NCBI GenBank assembly: GCA_030018455.1
Contig: JASEFU010000001.1
Span: forward strand, 125,545 to 189,544
Reading direction: 5' to 3'
DNA from: Dehalococcoidia bacterium
GTDB taxonomy: Bacteria; Chloroflexota; Dehalococcoidia; DSTF01; JALHUB01
Length of the DNA stretch: 64,000 nucleotides
Position numbers and translations under genes: made by a program. The notes under the pieces are model-generated. The model had not been told where the DNA came from. It saw nothing but the letters and a program-made list of their open reading frames with translations, and did not search any database. How positions within the stretch are numbered: the first letter of the stretch is position 1; each line of letters begins with the position of its first letter. Shown one piece after another: positions 38,933 through 47,320 of the stretch.

Positions 38933-39997
38933 CTAGTCGGCTCCGCTGGAGAGGTAGACGACGCTACAGCGGGCAGCCACCCTCTCCGCCAGCGCCCGGA
39001 AGACACGCCCCGCCGCCGACTCGGGCGCCATCTCCACTACCGGCACCCCTTCGTCGCCCGCGGCGCGCGTCTCCACGTCCAGCGGTATCTCGCCCAGGAA
39101 CTCCAGCTCCATCTCCTCGGCGGCGACGCGGCCTCCGCCCTCGCCGAAGACCGCCGTGCGCTTGCCGCAATGCGGGCAGACGAAGTAGCTCATGTTCTCG
39201 ACGATTCCCAGCACGGGCACGTCCATGCGCTGGAACATCGTCACCGCCTTCGTCGCGTCCTCCAGCGATACCTCCTGCGGCGTCGTGACAATCAACACGC
39301 CGCTCAAGGGCACCGACTGCGCCACGCTGAGCGACGCGTCGCTTGTGCCCGGCGGCAGGTCGACCAGCAGATAGTCGAGTTCGCCCCACGACAACTGATG
39401 CAGCAGATCGCGGATCGCCCTGTCGATAAGCGGTCCCCGCCAGATGACAGCCGATGCCTTCGGCAGCACGAATCCCAGCGAGCACACCTTCACGCCGTAC
39501 CGCTCGACCGTCGTCAGCCCGCGCTCTTGTCCCATAAAGCCCGAACGCAGCCCTACCATCAGCGGCACGTTGGGGCCGGTGACGTCGGCGTCCAGCAGCC
39601 CGACCCGCGCGCCCGCTTTTGCCAGCGCCACCGCCAGGTTCACCGCCACCGTCGTCTTGCCCACGCCGCCCTTGTTGCTGGCGACAGCGATTACGTGCTT
39701 GACGTCCTCTATGGGCTGTGGGCCCTTCTGCGGCGCCGCCGCCCGCACCTCAGCGCCCATCTCCAGCGAAACCGACTTCACGCCCGGTAGCGCCTGCAGC
39801 GCCTGCTTCACGTCCGCCTCGATCTTCTCGCGCAGGGGACAGGCGGGCGTGGTGAGAACCATCTTAAGCGAAACGTGCCCGTCTCGCACCTGCACATCGC
39901 GAACCATGTTCAAGGACACGAGGTCGCGCCCGAGCTCCGGGTCCTGCACCCTGGCGAGGGCCGCGTAAACATCTTTCTCAGTAAGTCTTGCCATCAT
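38933..39997 (-). CDS. mrp: Mrp/ApbC-type Fe-S cluster carrier ATPase
   Basis: 354 residues. N-terminal MIP18/DUF59 domain (residues about 1-90, VYAALARVQDPELGRDLVSLNMV) and a P-loop NTPase with deviant Walker A SNKGGVGKTT (about 107-116), DADVTGPNVP and the C-x2-C pair VCPHCGK that binds the bridging cluster. It delivers Fe-S clusters to apo-proteins, possibly hydrogenase or PyrK-type targets. A TATAAT -10 box on the minus strand (40035-40030) precedes it. ATG at 39997 or 39994. Confidence 0.9.
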   Translation of the reverse strand: MMARLTEKDVYAALARVQDPELGRDLVSLNMVRDVQVRDGHVSLKMVLTTPACPLREKIEADVKQALQALPGVKSVSLEMGAEVRAAAPQKGPQPIEDVKHVIAVASNKGGVGKTTVAVNLAVALAKAGARVGLLDADVTGPNVPLMVGLRSGFMGQERGLTTVERYGVKVCSLGFVLPKASAVIWRGPLIDRAIRDLLHQLSWGELDYLLVDLPPGTSDASLSVAQSVPLSGVLIVTTPQEVSLEDATKAVTMFQRMDVPVLGIVENMSYFVCPHCGKRTAVFGEGGGRVAAEEMELEFLGEIPLDVETRAAGDEGVPVVEMAPESAAGRVFRALAERVAARCSVVYLSSGAD

Positions 39998-40095
39998 GAA
40001 CGCCTTTTCGATATTGCAGTTTCCACGTCATTATACGCAGCCCGTCGCGCCCGGGCCAGCTTTGTTAATTAATGACCGTTTTATTATATTAAAGC

Positions 40096-40125
40096 TTGAC
40101 AGCCTGCCCGCGGGCATGATATTCT
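40096..40125 (+). promoter_or_regulatory. Promoter with palindromic spacer upstream of the small CxxC gene
   Basis: TTGACA (40096-40101) and TATTCT (40120-40125, 18-base spacer; GATATT at 16 also possible). The spacer contains the perfect palindrome TGCCCGCGGGCA (40105-40116), placed to act as an operator. An AT-rich stretch upstream (40061-40095) may be an UP element. Confidence 0.65.
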
Positions 40126-40172
40126 TTTCAGTCTGGACACGGACGTGAGGCTAAACGCAAGGAGGTTGGGGG

Positions 40173-40493
40173 ATGGCTAACAGAGGACCCACTACAGAAG
40201 AAAAAGCAGTCGAAGAGCAGGCCGGCGTAGGGACGGCAACCTGCGTCCACCACTGGATCATCGAAAGCCCTTCCGGACGCACCAGCGCCGGTGTCTGCAG
40301 GATATGCGGCGAACGACGCGATTTCCAGAACTACGTCTCCGACTTCATCTGGGAAGGCGACTCCACGGAGAGCTATCAGCCGGGAGGCTGGCGCAAGCCG
40401 GTCACCGAGGTCATCAGACCGACGGGCGACGACAAGGACGAGGACGGATCGTCGTTCGCGTCCCACGAGCGCGCGCCGGAGGTCTTCTTCTAG
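40173..40493 (+). CDS. Small conserved protein with Cys/His zinc site
   Basis: 106 residues. AAGGAGG lies upstream. A compact block CVHHWIIESPSGRTSAGVCRIC gives a C-x-H-H ... C-x2-C metal site (residues about 24-45), followed by RRDFQNYVSDFIWEGDS and an acidic tail (GDDDKDEDGSS). I believe similar proteins occur widely in Chloroflexota and Actinobacteria, without known function. It is the only gene between mrp and pyrD on this strand and ends in a strong terminator. Confidence 0.65.
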   Translation: MANRGPTTEEKAVEEQAGVGTATCVHHWIIESPSGRTSAGVCRICGERRDFQNYVSDFIWEGDSTESYQPGGWRKPVTEVIRPTGDDKDEDGSSFASHERAPEVFF

Positions 40494-40515
40494 CGCAATC
40501 TGCGGATGGAACAAG

Positions 40516-40541
40516 GGGCGGCCTCACGGTCGCCCTTTTTT
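40516..40541 (+). terminator. Intrinsic terminator after the small CxxC gene
   Basis: GGGCGGCC and GGTCGCCC form an 8-bp stem (one G-T) with loop TCAC, followed by six T. Confidence 0.85.
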
Positions 40542-40569
40542 CTTGCTGTGTCGAGGCTCGTCGCATCCC

Positions 40570-40599
40570 TCGACACGCTCCGGCGCTGCCCCCTATAAT
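40570..40599 (+). promoter_or_regulatory. Promoter for pyrD
   Basis: TCGACA (40570-40575), 18-base spacer, TATAAT (40594-40599), 72 bases before the pyrD ATG. It lies just after the terminator of the preceding gene, so pyrD is transcribed on its own. Confidence 0.65.
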
Positions 40600-40670
40600 T
40601 GGCCTGGCCCCGACGTCCTCAGCGCCCCACCGGCGCCGGCGCGGCCCGCAAAGCGCGAATCTGGAGCAGC

Positions 40671-41597
40671 ATGAACCTCTCTGTCGAGATCGGCGGCCAG
40701 CGCAAGCAGGCGCTCCTCCTTCAGAACCCGGTGATGACGGCATCGGGTACGTTCGGCATGGGGCTAGAAGCGACGAAGCTGTTCGATATCCAGCGCCTCG
40801 GCGCCATCGTCTGCAAGGGGACGACGCTCAGCCCACGCACGGGAAACGCGCAGCCACGCACCGTCGAGACAGCTTCCGGCATGCTGAACACCATCGGCCT
40901 GCAGAACGTCGGCGTCGACGCGCTCGTCCGCGATATCGCGCCCGTGTGGGCTGAGTGGCGCGTCCCCGTCGTCGTCAACATCGCCGGCGAGACCGTGGAC
41001 GAGTTCGCGGAACTCGCCGCCCGCCTGGACGGCGTCCCCGGCGTCAGCGCCCTGGAAGTGAACGTGAGCTGCCCCAACGTGGCGGTCGGAGGCATGCTCT
41101 TCGGCCAGGACCCGAAGCAGGCGGCGGCGGTCACGAAGGCTGTGCTGCGCAAGACCACCCTCCCCGTCATTGTCAAGCTCACCCCGAATGTGACCGACAT
41201 CGTCGAGGTGGCGCGGGCGGTCGCCGACGCCGGCGCCGACGCTGTCTGCCTCATCAACACGCTGCAGGCGATGGCCATCGACGTCCGCTCGCGACGTCCC
41301 GTTCTCTCCACCGTCTTCGGCGGGCTCTCCGGCCCCGCGATCAAGCCGCTGGCACTGCGCGCGGTGTACCAGGTCGCGGCCGCGCTCGACATCCCGATCG
41401 TCGGCTGCGGCGGCATCGCGAGCGGCGAGGACGCGGTCGAGTTCCTGCTCGCGGGCGCGACGGCTGTCGGGGTGGGCACCGCGACGTTCATGAACCCGCT
41501 GGCGCCGCTGGAAGTGCTCGAGGGGCTGGAGCGCTACCTCGCGGAGTCCGGCGTGGAGGACGTGCGCGAGCTTGTGGGCGCCGCCCACACACGCTGA
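40671..41597 (+). CDS. pyrD: Dihydroorotate dehydrogenase B, catalytic subunit
   Basis: 308 residues from the ATG at 40671 (CTGGAG upstream). FMN TIM-barrel with [13 protein letters not shown], the catalytic Cys in [11 protein letters not shown] (type 1B), [10 protein letters not shown] and [19 protein letters not shown]. It works with PyrK to make orotate. No PyrR leader is seen before it, so its control probably differs from the main pyr operon. Confidence 0.94.
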   Translation: MNLSVEIGGQRKQALLLQNPVMTASGTFGMGLEATKLFDIQRLGAIVCKGTTLSPRTGNAQPRTVETASGMLNTIGLQNVGVDALVRDIAPVWAEWRVPVVVNIAGETVDEFAELAARLDGVPGVSALEVNVSCPNVAVGGMLFGQDPKQAAAVTKAVLRKTTLPVIVKLTPNVTDIVEVARAVADAGADAVCLINTLQAMAIDVRSRRPVLSTVFGGLSGPAIKPLALRAVYQVAAALDIPIVGCGGIASGEDAVEFLLAGATAVGVGTATFMNPLAPLEVLEGLERYLAESGVEDVRELVGAAHTR

Positions 41598-41675
41598 CCC
41601 CCAGGACCGGGACACATTCACCGCATCCCCTTAACCCCCCGCCTGCGCCGGATGGCATCCGCGCTGCGTGCGGTC

Positions 41676-41681
41676 TATAAT
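41676..41681 (+). promoter_or_regulatory. -10 box (TATAAT) for tRNA-Pro
   Basis: Consensus TATAAT 26 bases before the tRNA; the -35 region is weak. Confidence 0.5.
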
Positions 41682-41706
41682 TTAGGGCGGTGCACCTGTC
41701 CCGCGT

Positions 41707-41785
41707 CGGGGTGTAGCTCAGTCAGGTTTAGAGCGCTTGGTTTGGGACCAAGAGGTCGACAGTTCGAATCTGTCCACCCCGACCA
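41707..41785 (+). tRNA. tRNA-Pro (anticodon TGG)
   Basis: Cloverleaf: acceptor CGGGGTG/CACCCCG, D-arm around AGCTCAGTCAGG, anticodon stem CTTGG/CCAAG with loop TTTGGGA (anticodon TGG), T-loop GTTCGAATC. The discriminator is A at 41782 and the CCA end is encoded (41783-41785). It reads CCA codons and, by wobble, other proline codons. Confidence 0.95.
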
Positions 41786-41816
41786 CCGTCCTCATTTAGT
41801 CCTCTGGAGGCGCGAA

Positions 41817-42482
41817 ATGAACCTCAGCCAGCAGGAGCGGCGAGCCCGCATCAGACTCAACCGTCCCTTCGCCAAAGCCGTCGAAAAGCTGCGCTCCGAC
41901 GCCCTCTCCCGCCCCGACTACGACCCCGCCCAACTCTTCGCCTGGGGTCAGATGATGGCCATCGGCCTCCTCGAAATGCTGAAGGCCGTCGAGGCCCGCT
42001 TCGGACGCGAGGGCCAGGAGGTCTGCACTAAAGCCCTCGCAGACGTCGGCTACCGCCTGATGAAGGAGGGCATGGAGGGCGTCGAGGAAACGGGGGGACT
42101 GTCCGACATCGAAGCGATCTCCCTCGTCGCCACCTGGATCAACGAGCAGCTCTACGCCTCCGTCGAGAAGCCCAGCATCGACGGCCCCGACGCCGCGTCG
42201 TTCCACATACTCTGGTGCCCCCATCAGGACGTCTACGGCCCCTTCGACTGCCGCGTCCAGCGCTACCTTGTGGAAGGGATGATGCGCGCCGCCCAGGAGC
42301 GATGGGGCGCCGGGGGAGAGGGCGGATTCGGCGGCTTCAACGTCCGCTGCGACGCCACGATTCCCGCCGGGGCGCCCACGTGCCATTTCAGCATCTGGCG
42401 CGCGCAGCAGGGCGAGGAGAACGCCTGGACAAGCTACTCCAGGCAACTGGAGGAGCGAGCGCTCGAACGGCGCGAGAAGTAG
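41817..42482 (+). CDS. ATC-hydrolase-like conserved protein
   Basis: 221 residues from the ATG at 41817, after GGAGG. The second half (HILWCPHQDVYGPFDCRVQRYLVEGMM ... CDATIPAGAPTCHFSIW) has the Cys-rich layout and terminal CxF-type strand of the L-2-amino-thiazoline-4-carboxylate hydrolase-like family (PF14196). Members are mostly uncharacterised. The first 90 residues are helical. The match is by pattern only. Confidence 0.5.
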   Translation: MNLSQQERRARIRLNRPFAKAVEKLRSDALSRPDYDPAQLFAWGQMMAIGLLEMLKAVEARFGREGQEVCTKALADVGYRLMKEGMEGVEETGGLSDIEAISLVATWINEQLYASVEKPSIDGPDAASFHILWCPHQDVYGPFDCRVQRYLVEGMMRAAQERWGAGGEGGFGGFNVRCDATIPAGAPTCHFSIWRAQQGEENAWTSYSRQLEERALERREK

Positions 42483-42485
42483 GCG

Positions 42486-43211
42486 CTATGCCCGCGCCCA
42501 CACCGCCAGCGACATCAGCGCCACCGTCAGCCAGTGCACCATGAACGGCCCCGCGATGTGGCCGGTGCGGAGGCGCAGGAACGCGAAGACCAGCCCGCCG
42601 AACGCCGTCCCCGCGAGGCAGAGCGCAATGACCGGCGGCAGCAGCCACCGGATATCGACGAAATCGCTCTCTATGACCGTGCGGCTGGTAATCACGCCGT
42701 GCCACAGCCCGAAGACCGCGCTTGACAGCCAAACCGCCCGCAGCTCGCTTGAGGCGGCGGCGACCTTCGCGTAGAGGACGCCGCGGAACGCCGCCTCCTC
42801 GAAGAACGCCGTGCCCAGCGGCTCCCACAGCGCCATCCGCAGCGCGAACGCGCCCGCCGACAGCTCCCCGATGTCGCCGTACTCGATGGGCTCCCCCGTG
42901 ACGGACGGCGCGACGGACAGGAACGCGACGGGGGTCGCCGCCAGCAGCACGGCGAAACCCGTCCCCAGCGACGCGCTCCGCCACACGTTCGCGCCCCCGA
43001 ACCCGAGCGACGACCAGGAAAAGCCGCTGATACGGACCGCCTCGAACAGGAGGAGCGTTAGCAGCGCCAGGTTAGCGATCAGCAGGTAACGCGAGCGCAG
43101 CTCCCAGGGGACCAACGAATTGAGGTTGCCGTAGGCGAGCAGCAGCACCGACAGCGCGAGCGGGCCCCACCACTGTCGCGTTGCGGGAGCGGGCGCCTCA
43201 CGGGCACCCAA
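42486..43211 (-). CDS. CPBP-family intramembrane metalloprotease
   Basis: 241 residues from a TTG at 43211; a frame to 43283 overlaps arsM by 65 bases and is less likely. About seven membrane helices. EEAAFRGVLYA (EExxxR, about residue 142) and FGLWHG (FxxxH) are the CPBP/Rce1 catalytic motifs, with another His in HIAGPFMVHWLT. These enzymes cut prenylated or bacteriocin-related peptides, or act in self-protection. It may be cotranscribed with arsM (7 bases apart). Substrate unknown. Confidence 0.8.
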   Translation of the reverse strand: MGAREAPAPATRQWWGPLALSVLLLAYGNLNSLVPWELRSRYLLIANLALLTLLLFEAVRISGFSWSSLGFGGANVWRSASLGTGFAVLLAATPVAFLSVAPSVTGEPIEYGDIGELSAGAFALRMALWEPLGTAFFEEAAFRGVLYAKVAAASSELRAVWLSSAVFGLWHGVITSRTVIESDFVDIRWLLPPVIALCLAGTAFGGLVFAFLRLRTGHIAGPFMVHWLTVALMSLAVWARA

Positions 43212-43218
43212 GAGCGCG

Positions 43219-44040
43219 TCAGCCGCGCGCCTTCTCCGCGGCGATGTAGCCGCTGAAGAGGTTCCCGACCGGTGTTTCCGCATCCCCCTTCCGCTCCACG
43301 CGCGCGTTCTGGAAGCCGGCGGCCCGCAGCTTCGATACGTACGCTTCTTCCGTCAGCGCGCCCGCCACGCAAGCCGTCCAGCTTTCGAGGTTGCTGCGTT
43401 CCTCCTCGCTGGGCTCGCGCGTCCACACGATGTCGGATACCCGCAGCCTCCCGCCCGGCCGCAGCACACGGAAACATTCGCGAAGAACTGCGTCCTTGTC
43501 CGGCGAGAGGTTAATGACGCAGTTGGATATGATCACATCGAAGGAGTTGGAAGGGAACGGCATCTGCTCCATCTCGCCGAGCCAGAAGCGCACGTTTTCG
43601 GCGCCCACGCGCTCGGCGTTGCGGCGCGCCAGTTGCACCATCTCGACGCTCATGTCCAGCCCGTAAACAAGGCCGCTGCGGCCCACCTGCCTGGCGGCGA
43701 GAAAGCAGTCCAGGCCGCCACCGCTGCCGAGGTCGAGCACGCGCTCGCCCTCCCGCAGCTCGGCGATCGCCATCGGGTTGCCGCAGCCGAGCGAAACCAG
43801 CGCCTCTTCCGGCAAGTCTTTCAGCTCCTCGCTCGAATAGAGGTGCCGCGCCATATTCAGGTCGGCCTCCGCGGGGGCATCCGAACCGCAGGCGCAGCTC
43901 GACGTTTCGCTCGTCGGGGGCTCAGCCGGCCCGCAGCACGACGCCTGCGACGCCTCCAGTTCGTCCAGCAGCTTGCGCGCGTGCGCCCCGTACCTGGCCG
44001 CGACCGCCCGCTTGATCTCTTCCGCCCCGTTCTCCTTCAT
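43219..44040 (-). CDS. arsM: Arsenite S-adenosylmethionine methyltransferase
   Basis: 273 residues. The SAM-binding motif VLDLGSGGGLDCFLAA (about 95-110) and three arsenic-binding Cys contexts are seen: the N-terminal CCGP, SNCVINLSPDK and ESWTACVAGAL. It methylates As(III) to volatile or less toxic species. The gene lies two bases after a PadR-type regulator on the same strand, so it is probably controlled by it. It has an N-terminal Cys-rich patch (SSCACGSDAPAEAD) that is absent from some ArsM. Confidence 0.92.
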   Translation of the reverse strand: MKENGAEEIKRAVAARYGAHARKLLDELEASQASCCGPAEPPTSETSSCACGSDAPAEADLNMARHLYSSEELKDLPEEALVSLGCGNPMAIAELREGERVLDLGSGGGLDCFLAARQVGRSGLVYGLDMSVEMVQLARRNAERVGAENVRFWLGEMEQMPFPSNSFDVIISNCVINLSPDKDAVLRECFRVLRPGGRLRVSDIVWTREPSEEERSNLESWTACVAGALTEEAYVSKLRAAGFQNARVERKGDAETPVGNLFSGYIAAEKARG

Positions 44041-44042
44041 CT

Positions 44043-44447
44043 CTACACCCTTTCCTTCGTCAATGCACCTGACTCGTCCGCCGTCGCGGGGCAGCATTTG
44101 AGCGCCTCGTTCACAGCCTCGGCCAGCGGACCAAGCATCCGCTGCCAGGCCAGCGCCGCCTCGCGATAGGCCTCCTCGCCCTTCTCCGTCAGCGAGCAGA
44201 CCTTGCGCCGTCTGCCGCCCACCGTCACCTCGCGGCAGACGACCTGTCCCTCGGAGATGAGATCGTGGAGCGCGGGGTAGATCATGGCGTCGGTAGGCTG
44301 GCAGCAGCCGGCGCAGGCGTCCCTGATTGCCCGCGCCAGCTCGTAGCCGTGCATCGGCCGCTCGTGGAGGCCGGCGAGGAGGAAGAAGCGCTGGACGCTC
44401 CGGTTTATGAGCATTTCCCAGTAGCCGTTCTGCTCCCTCTTCTCCAT
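44043..44447 (-). CDS. PadR-family transcriptional regulator, probably arsenic-responsive
   Basis: 134 residues from the ATG at 44447 (MEKREQNGYWEML); a start at 44456 is possible. PadR winged helix: LLAGLHERPMHGYELARAI and MIYPALHDLISEGQV, with the C-terminal dimer helix. It is Cys-rich (CAGCC at about 45, CREV, KVCSL, and CC near the C-terminus), which in an arsM operon suggests As(III) binding by thiols. Regulators of ars operons are usually ArsR, so a PadR here is unusual. Function inferred from context. Confidence 0.78.
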   Translation of the reverse strand: MEKREQNGYWEMLINRSVQRFFLLAGLHERPMHGYELARAIRDACAGCCQPTDAMIYPALHDLISEGQVVCREVTVGGRRRKVCSLTEKGEEAYREAALAWQRMLGPLAEAVNEALKCCPATADESGALTKERV

Positions 44448-44478
44448 CCGCCTCAATACTCCGCGAAGATATGTATAT

Positions 44479-44505
44479 CCTAGCTAGGTATGCTCCTCTC
44501 GTCAA
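44479..44505 (-). promoter_or_regulatory. PadR-arsM promoter with palindrome
   Basis: Minus-strand TTGACG (44505-44500), 17-base spacer, TAGGAT as -10. The palindrome CCTAGCTAGG (44488-44479) overlaps the -10 box, a likely operator for the PadR regulator. Confidence 0.6.
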
Positions 44506-44528
44506 CCCCCGCCGCGCACCCTCTTCGC

Positions 44529-45722
44529 CTAAATGATCTCCAGCCGCCGCAGCTCTTCGATCTCGGCGTCGCTCAGCCCGAGAAGCTCCGCCAGCACGTC
44601 CGCCGTGTGCTCCCCGAGTTCGGGTGAAGGCCCTTTGATCCCGCCCGGACTGCGTGAGAGTTTGATGGGGGTGTTCGGCAAGGGCATCTCGCCGATCTTG
44701 GGGTGGCGGACGGGTACCAGCATCTCGCGCGCTTTCACCTGTGGCTGCGCCGCCGACTGCGCGATATCGTTCAGCGGACCGCACGGCAGCCCTATGGCGT
44801 CGAACTCCCGCACCCATTCCGCCGTCGTCTTCCGGCGCAGCGCCTCGCTGAGCAGCGGCTCGAGCTCCGCGTGGTGCTCGTTGCGGGCCTGCGGCGAATC
44901 GAACCGCGGGTCGTCGATGAGGTCTTCGCGCCCTATCGTCACCAGCAACAGCTCCCACTGGCTCTCCACACCCCAGCTCAGCGCCAGGACGATGTAGCCG
45001 TCCTTCGTGGGGAAGGCCTGGAACGGCGTCGCCAGGGGATGGCGCGTGCCGAGCGGCTTCGGCACCTCGCCTGTCGCGAAGTAGCGCACGAACGCGTTCT
45101 CCAGCACCGCGATCTGGCAGTCGAGCATCGACACGTCGACCATCTGCCCCAGACCGCTGCGCTCGCGTTCGTGCAGCGCCGCCAGCACGCCGATGACGGT
45201 GAAAAGCCCGGCCGTGATGTCGCCCAGCGACGCGCCCGGTCGCACGGGCCTGCCGCCGGGCTCGCCGGTGATGCTCATGATGCCGCCCATGCCCTGCACA
45301 ACGATGTCCAGCGCGGGGCGCAACCGCTCCGGCCCCGTCTGCCCGAAGCCGGACGTCGCGGCGTAGATGAGGCGCGGGTTGCGCTTCTTCAGGACGTCGT
45401 AGCCGAGGCCGAGCGCTTCCATCGTGCCGGGGGTGAAGTTCTCCATCACCACGTCCGCCTTTTCCACCAGCCGCAGGAACAGCTCCCGCCCGCGCTCGCT
45501 CTTGAGGTCGAGGGTGACGCTCCTCTTGCCGCGGTTTATGCTGAAGAAGTAACAGCTTTCGCCGTTGACGAACGGCCCGGTGGCGCGCGCCACGTCGCCG
45601 ATGGGGCGCCGTTCTATCTTAACCACGTCGGCGCCGAGGTCGCACAGCACCATGCTGGCGAAGGGGCCTGCCAGCACCCACGTCAGGTCCAGTATGCGTA
45701 CGCCATCGAGCGGCCCGCTCAT
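44529..45722 (-). CDS. Family III CoA-transferase (CaiB/BaiF)
   Basis: 397 residues, starting MSGPLDGVRILDLTWVLAGPFASMVLCDLGADVVKIE. The Asp in GASLGDITAGLF is at the place of the catalytic acyl-anhydride residue. It stands alone between the PadR gene and the M20 peptidase, with no partner. Substrate unknown. Confidence 0.86.
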   Translation of the reverse strand: MSGPLDGVRILDLTWVLAGPFASMVLCDLGADVVKIERRPIGDVARATGPFVNGESCYFFSINRGKRSVTLDLKSERGRELFLRLVEKADVVMENFTPGTMEALGLGYDVLKKRNPRLIYAATSGFGQTGPERLRPALDIVVQGMGGIMSITGEPGGRPVRPGASLGDITAGLFTVIGVLAALHERERSGLGQMVDVSMLDCQIAVLENAFVRYFATGEVPKPLGTRHPLATPFQAFPTKDGYIVLALSWGVESQWELLLVTIGREDLIDDPRFDSPQARNEHHAELEPLLSEALRRKTTAEWVREFDAIGLPCGPLNDIAQSAAQPQVKAREMLVPVRHPKIGEMPLPNTPIKLSRSPGGIKGPSPELGEHTADVLAELLGLSDAEIEELRRLEII

Positions 45723-45894
45723 CGCTGCCCTCCGAAGCGTCTCATCCGAAGCTGTTCAACACTCAGTTTGGCACCGTCCGGCCATGGCGTCAATTTGCCG
45801 CGTGCCCACGCCTCGTCCTTCAAGGCGCGGTACGGGGAACCACGACAGCTAGCGACCGCATCCGCTCAATCCGCTCCCCATCGCAGACAGGCTG

Positions 45895-45922
45895 TTGACC
45901 CCAGCCCGGCAGGCGCTATGAT
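45895..45922 (+). promoter_or_regulatory. Promoter for the M20 peptidase gene
   Basis: TTGACC (45895-45900), 16-base spacer, TATGAT (45917-45922), 36 bases before the ATG at 45958. The rest of the 45723-45957 gap holds no further gene. Confidence 0.6.
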
Positions 45923-45957
45923 TCGCGTAGCCGCATCCGCCTGCGGACAGAGGCGCC

Positions 45958-47268
45958 ATGACGACATCTCCGGCCATCGACTGGGAAGAGGTGACGAGGG
46001 AGGCCATCGACCTCCTTTCGCGCTACATCGCCATCGACACCAGCAACCCGCCCGGGCGCGAGCAGGCCGCCGCCGACTTCCTGAGCGCCGTCTTGCGCGA
46101 GAACGGCATCGAATGCGAGGTCTTCCCCCTGCCCGACGGCCGCGCCAACCTGGCGGCGCGCCTGCCCGGCAGCGGTCGCAAACCGCCGTTCGTCCTCCTC
46201 AGCCACATGGACGTCGTCCCCGTTCAGCGAGAGTTCTGGCAGGAGGACCCGTTCGGCGGCGTGGTGAGGGACGGCTTCGTGTGGGGCCGCGGCGCCGTCG
46301 ATATGAAGGGCATGGGCGTCATGGAGCTGATGACGCTCCTCCTGCTGCGACGCCTCGGCCTGCCCCTGAGCCGCGACGTCCTCTTCGTCGCCGCCGCCGA
46401 CGAGGAAGCGGGCGGCGAGGCCGGCATCGAGTGGCTGGACGCGAACCACCCCGAGCTGTTCGACGTCGAGTACGTGATCAACGAGGGCGGCTACGGCAGC
46501 AAGGAGATGTTCGGCGTCAAGCGGCCGGTGTTTAGTTGCTCGGTCGGCGAGAAGGGCCCGCTGTGGCTGCGATTGGTGAGCGAGGGCGCGCCGGGGCACG
46601 GCTCCGTGCCCCACCGCGACAACTGCGTCGAAAGGCTGGTGCGCGCGCTCCATCGAATCCAGGAATGGGAACGTGAGCCCGAACTGCTGCCGGCGCTGCG
46701 CCCTATGTTCGATCTGCTCCAGGAAGCGGGGATGATCAAGGGCGATCTGTCGAACGAGACGCTGCGCGAGCTTGCCGCCAATATCCCGCTCCTCAAGGCG
46801 CTCCTTACCGACACCATAAGCACGACGATGGTGAACGCGGGCGTGAAGGCGAACGTCATCCCTGCCCGGGCGGAGGCCGTGCTCGATTGCCGCCTCCTGC
46901 CAGGCCACGAGCCCGACGCCTTCATCGAACAGCTGACCGCCGTCATCGCCGACCCCAAAATACGCATCGAAAAAATACTCGAATCGCAGACGCCGATATC
47001 GCCCGTCGATACGGAGCTATTCGAGACGATACGCGAGGTCGCAAAGCAGCAGGCGCCGGAGGCGCTCCTGCTGCCCTCCATCGCCTCCGGCTTCACCGAT
47101 TCGCGCGCCTACCGCCGCCGCGGCGTCGTCGCCTACGGCTTCATCCCCGCGTTGCTGACCATGAGCGAGCTGGCGTCGGCGCACGGCCACAACGAACGCA
47201 TCTCCATAGAAAACCTGCGCCTGGGGACGCAAATACTCTTCGAAGTCGTCAGGCGCATGTGCGCTTAG
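45958..47268 (+). CDS. M20-family metallopeptidase (ArgE/DapE/CPG2-like)
   Basis: 436 residues. The zinc site motifs are SHMDVVPV, RGAVDMKG and AADEEAGGEAG with the Glu; a second set (NEGGYGS and, at the C-terminus, AHGHNERI) completes it. The inserted lid domain spans about 190-310. It hydrolyses an N-acyl amino acid or dipeptide. No neighbouring gene gives a clear substrate. Confidence 0.87.
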   Translation: MTTSPAIDWEEVTREAIDLLSRYIAIDTSNPPGREQAAADFLSAVLRENGIECEVFPLPDGRANLAARLPGSGRKPPFVLLSHMDVVPVQREFWQEDPFGGVVRDGFVWGRGAVDMKGMGVMELMTLLLLRRLGLPLSRDVLFVAAADEEAGGEAGIEWLDANHPELFDVEYVINEGGYGSKEMFGVKRPVFSCSVGEKGPLWLRLVSEGAPGHGSVPHRDNCVERLVRALHRIQEWEREPELLPALRPMFDLLQEAGMIKGDLSNETLRELAANIPLLKALLTDTISTTMVNAGVKANVIPARAEAVLDCRLLPGHEPDAFIEQLTAVIADPKIRIEKILESQTPISPVDTELFETIREVAKQQAPEALLLPSIASGFTDSRAYRRRGVVAYGFIPALLTMSELASAHGHNERISIENLRLGTQILFEVVRRMCA

Positions 47269-47320
47269 GACATCAGAGACTGTAGACGGTAAGAGAACCA
47301 GCGGAAACGGGAGGACTGCA

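Noticed and set aside
44703-46535. Long plus-strand open frame opposite the CoA-transferase
   Set aside because: Arg/His/Ala-rich low-complexity translation typical of a shadow frame in GC-rich DNA; the opposite and overlapping frames encode clear enzymes.
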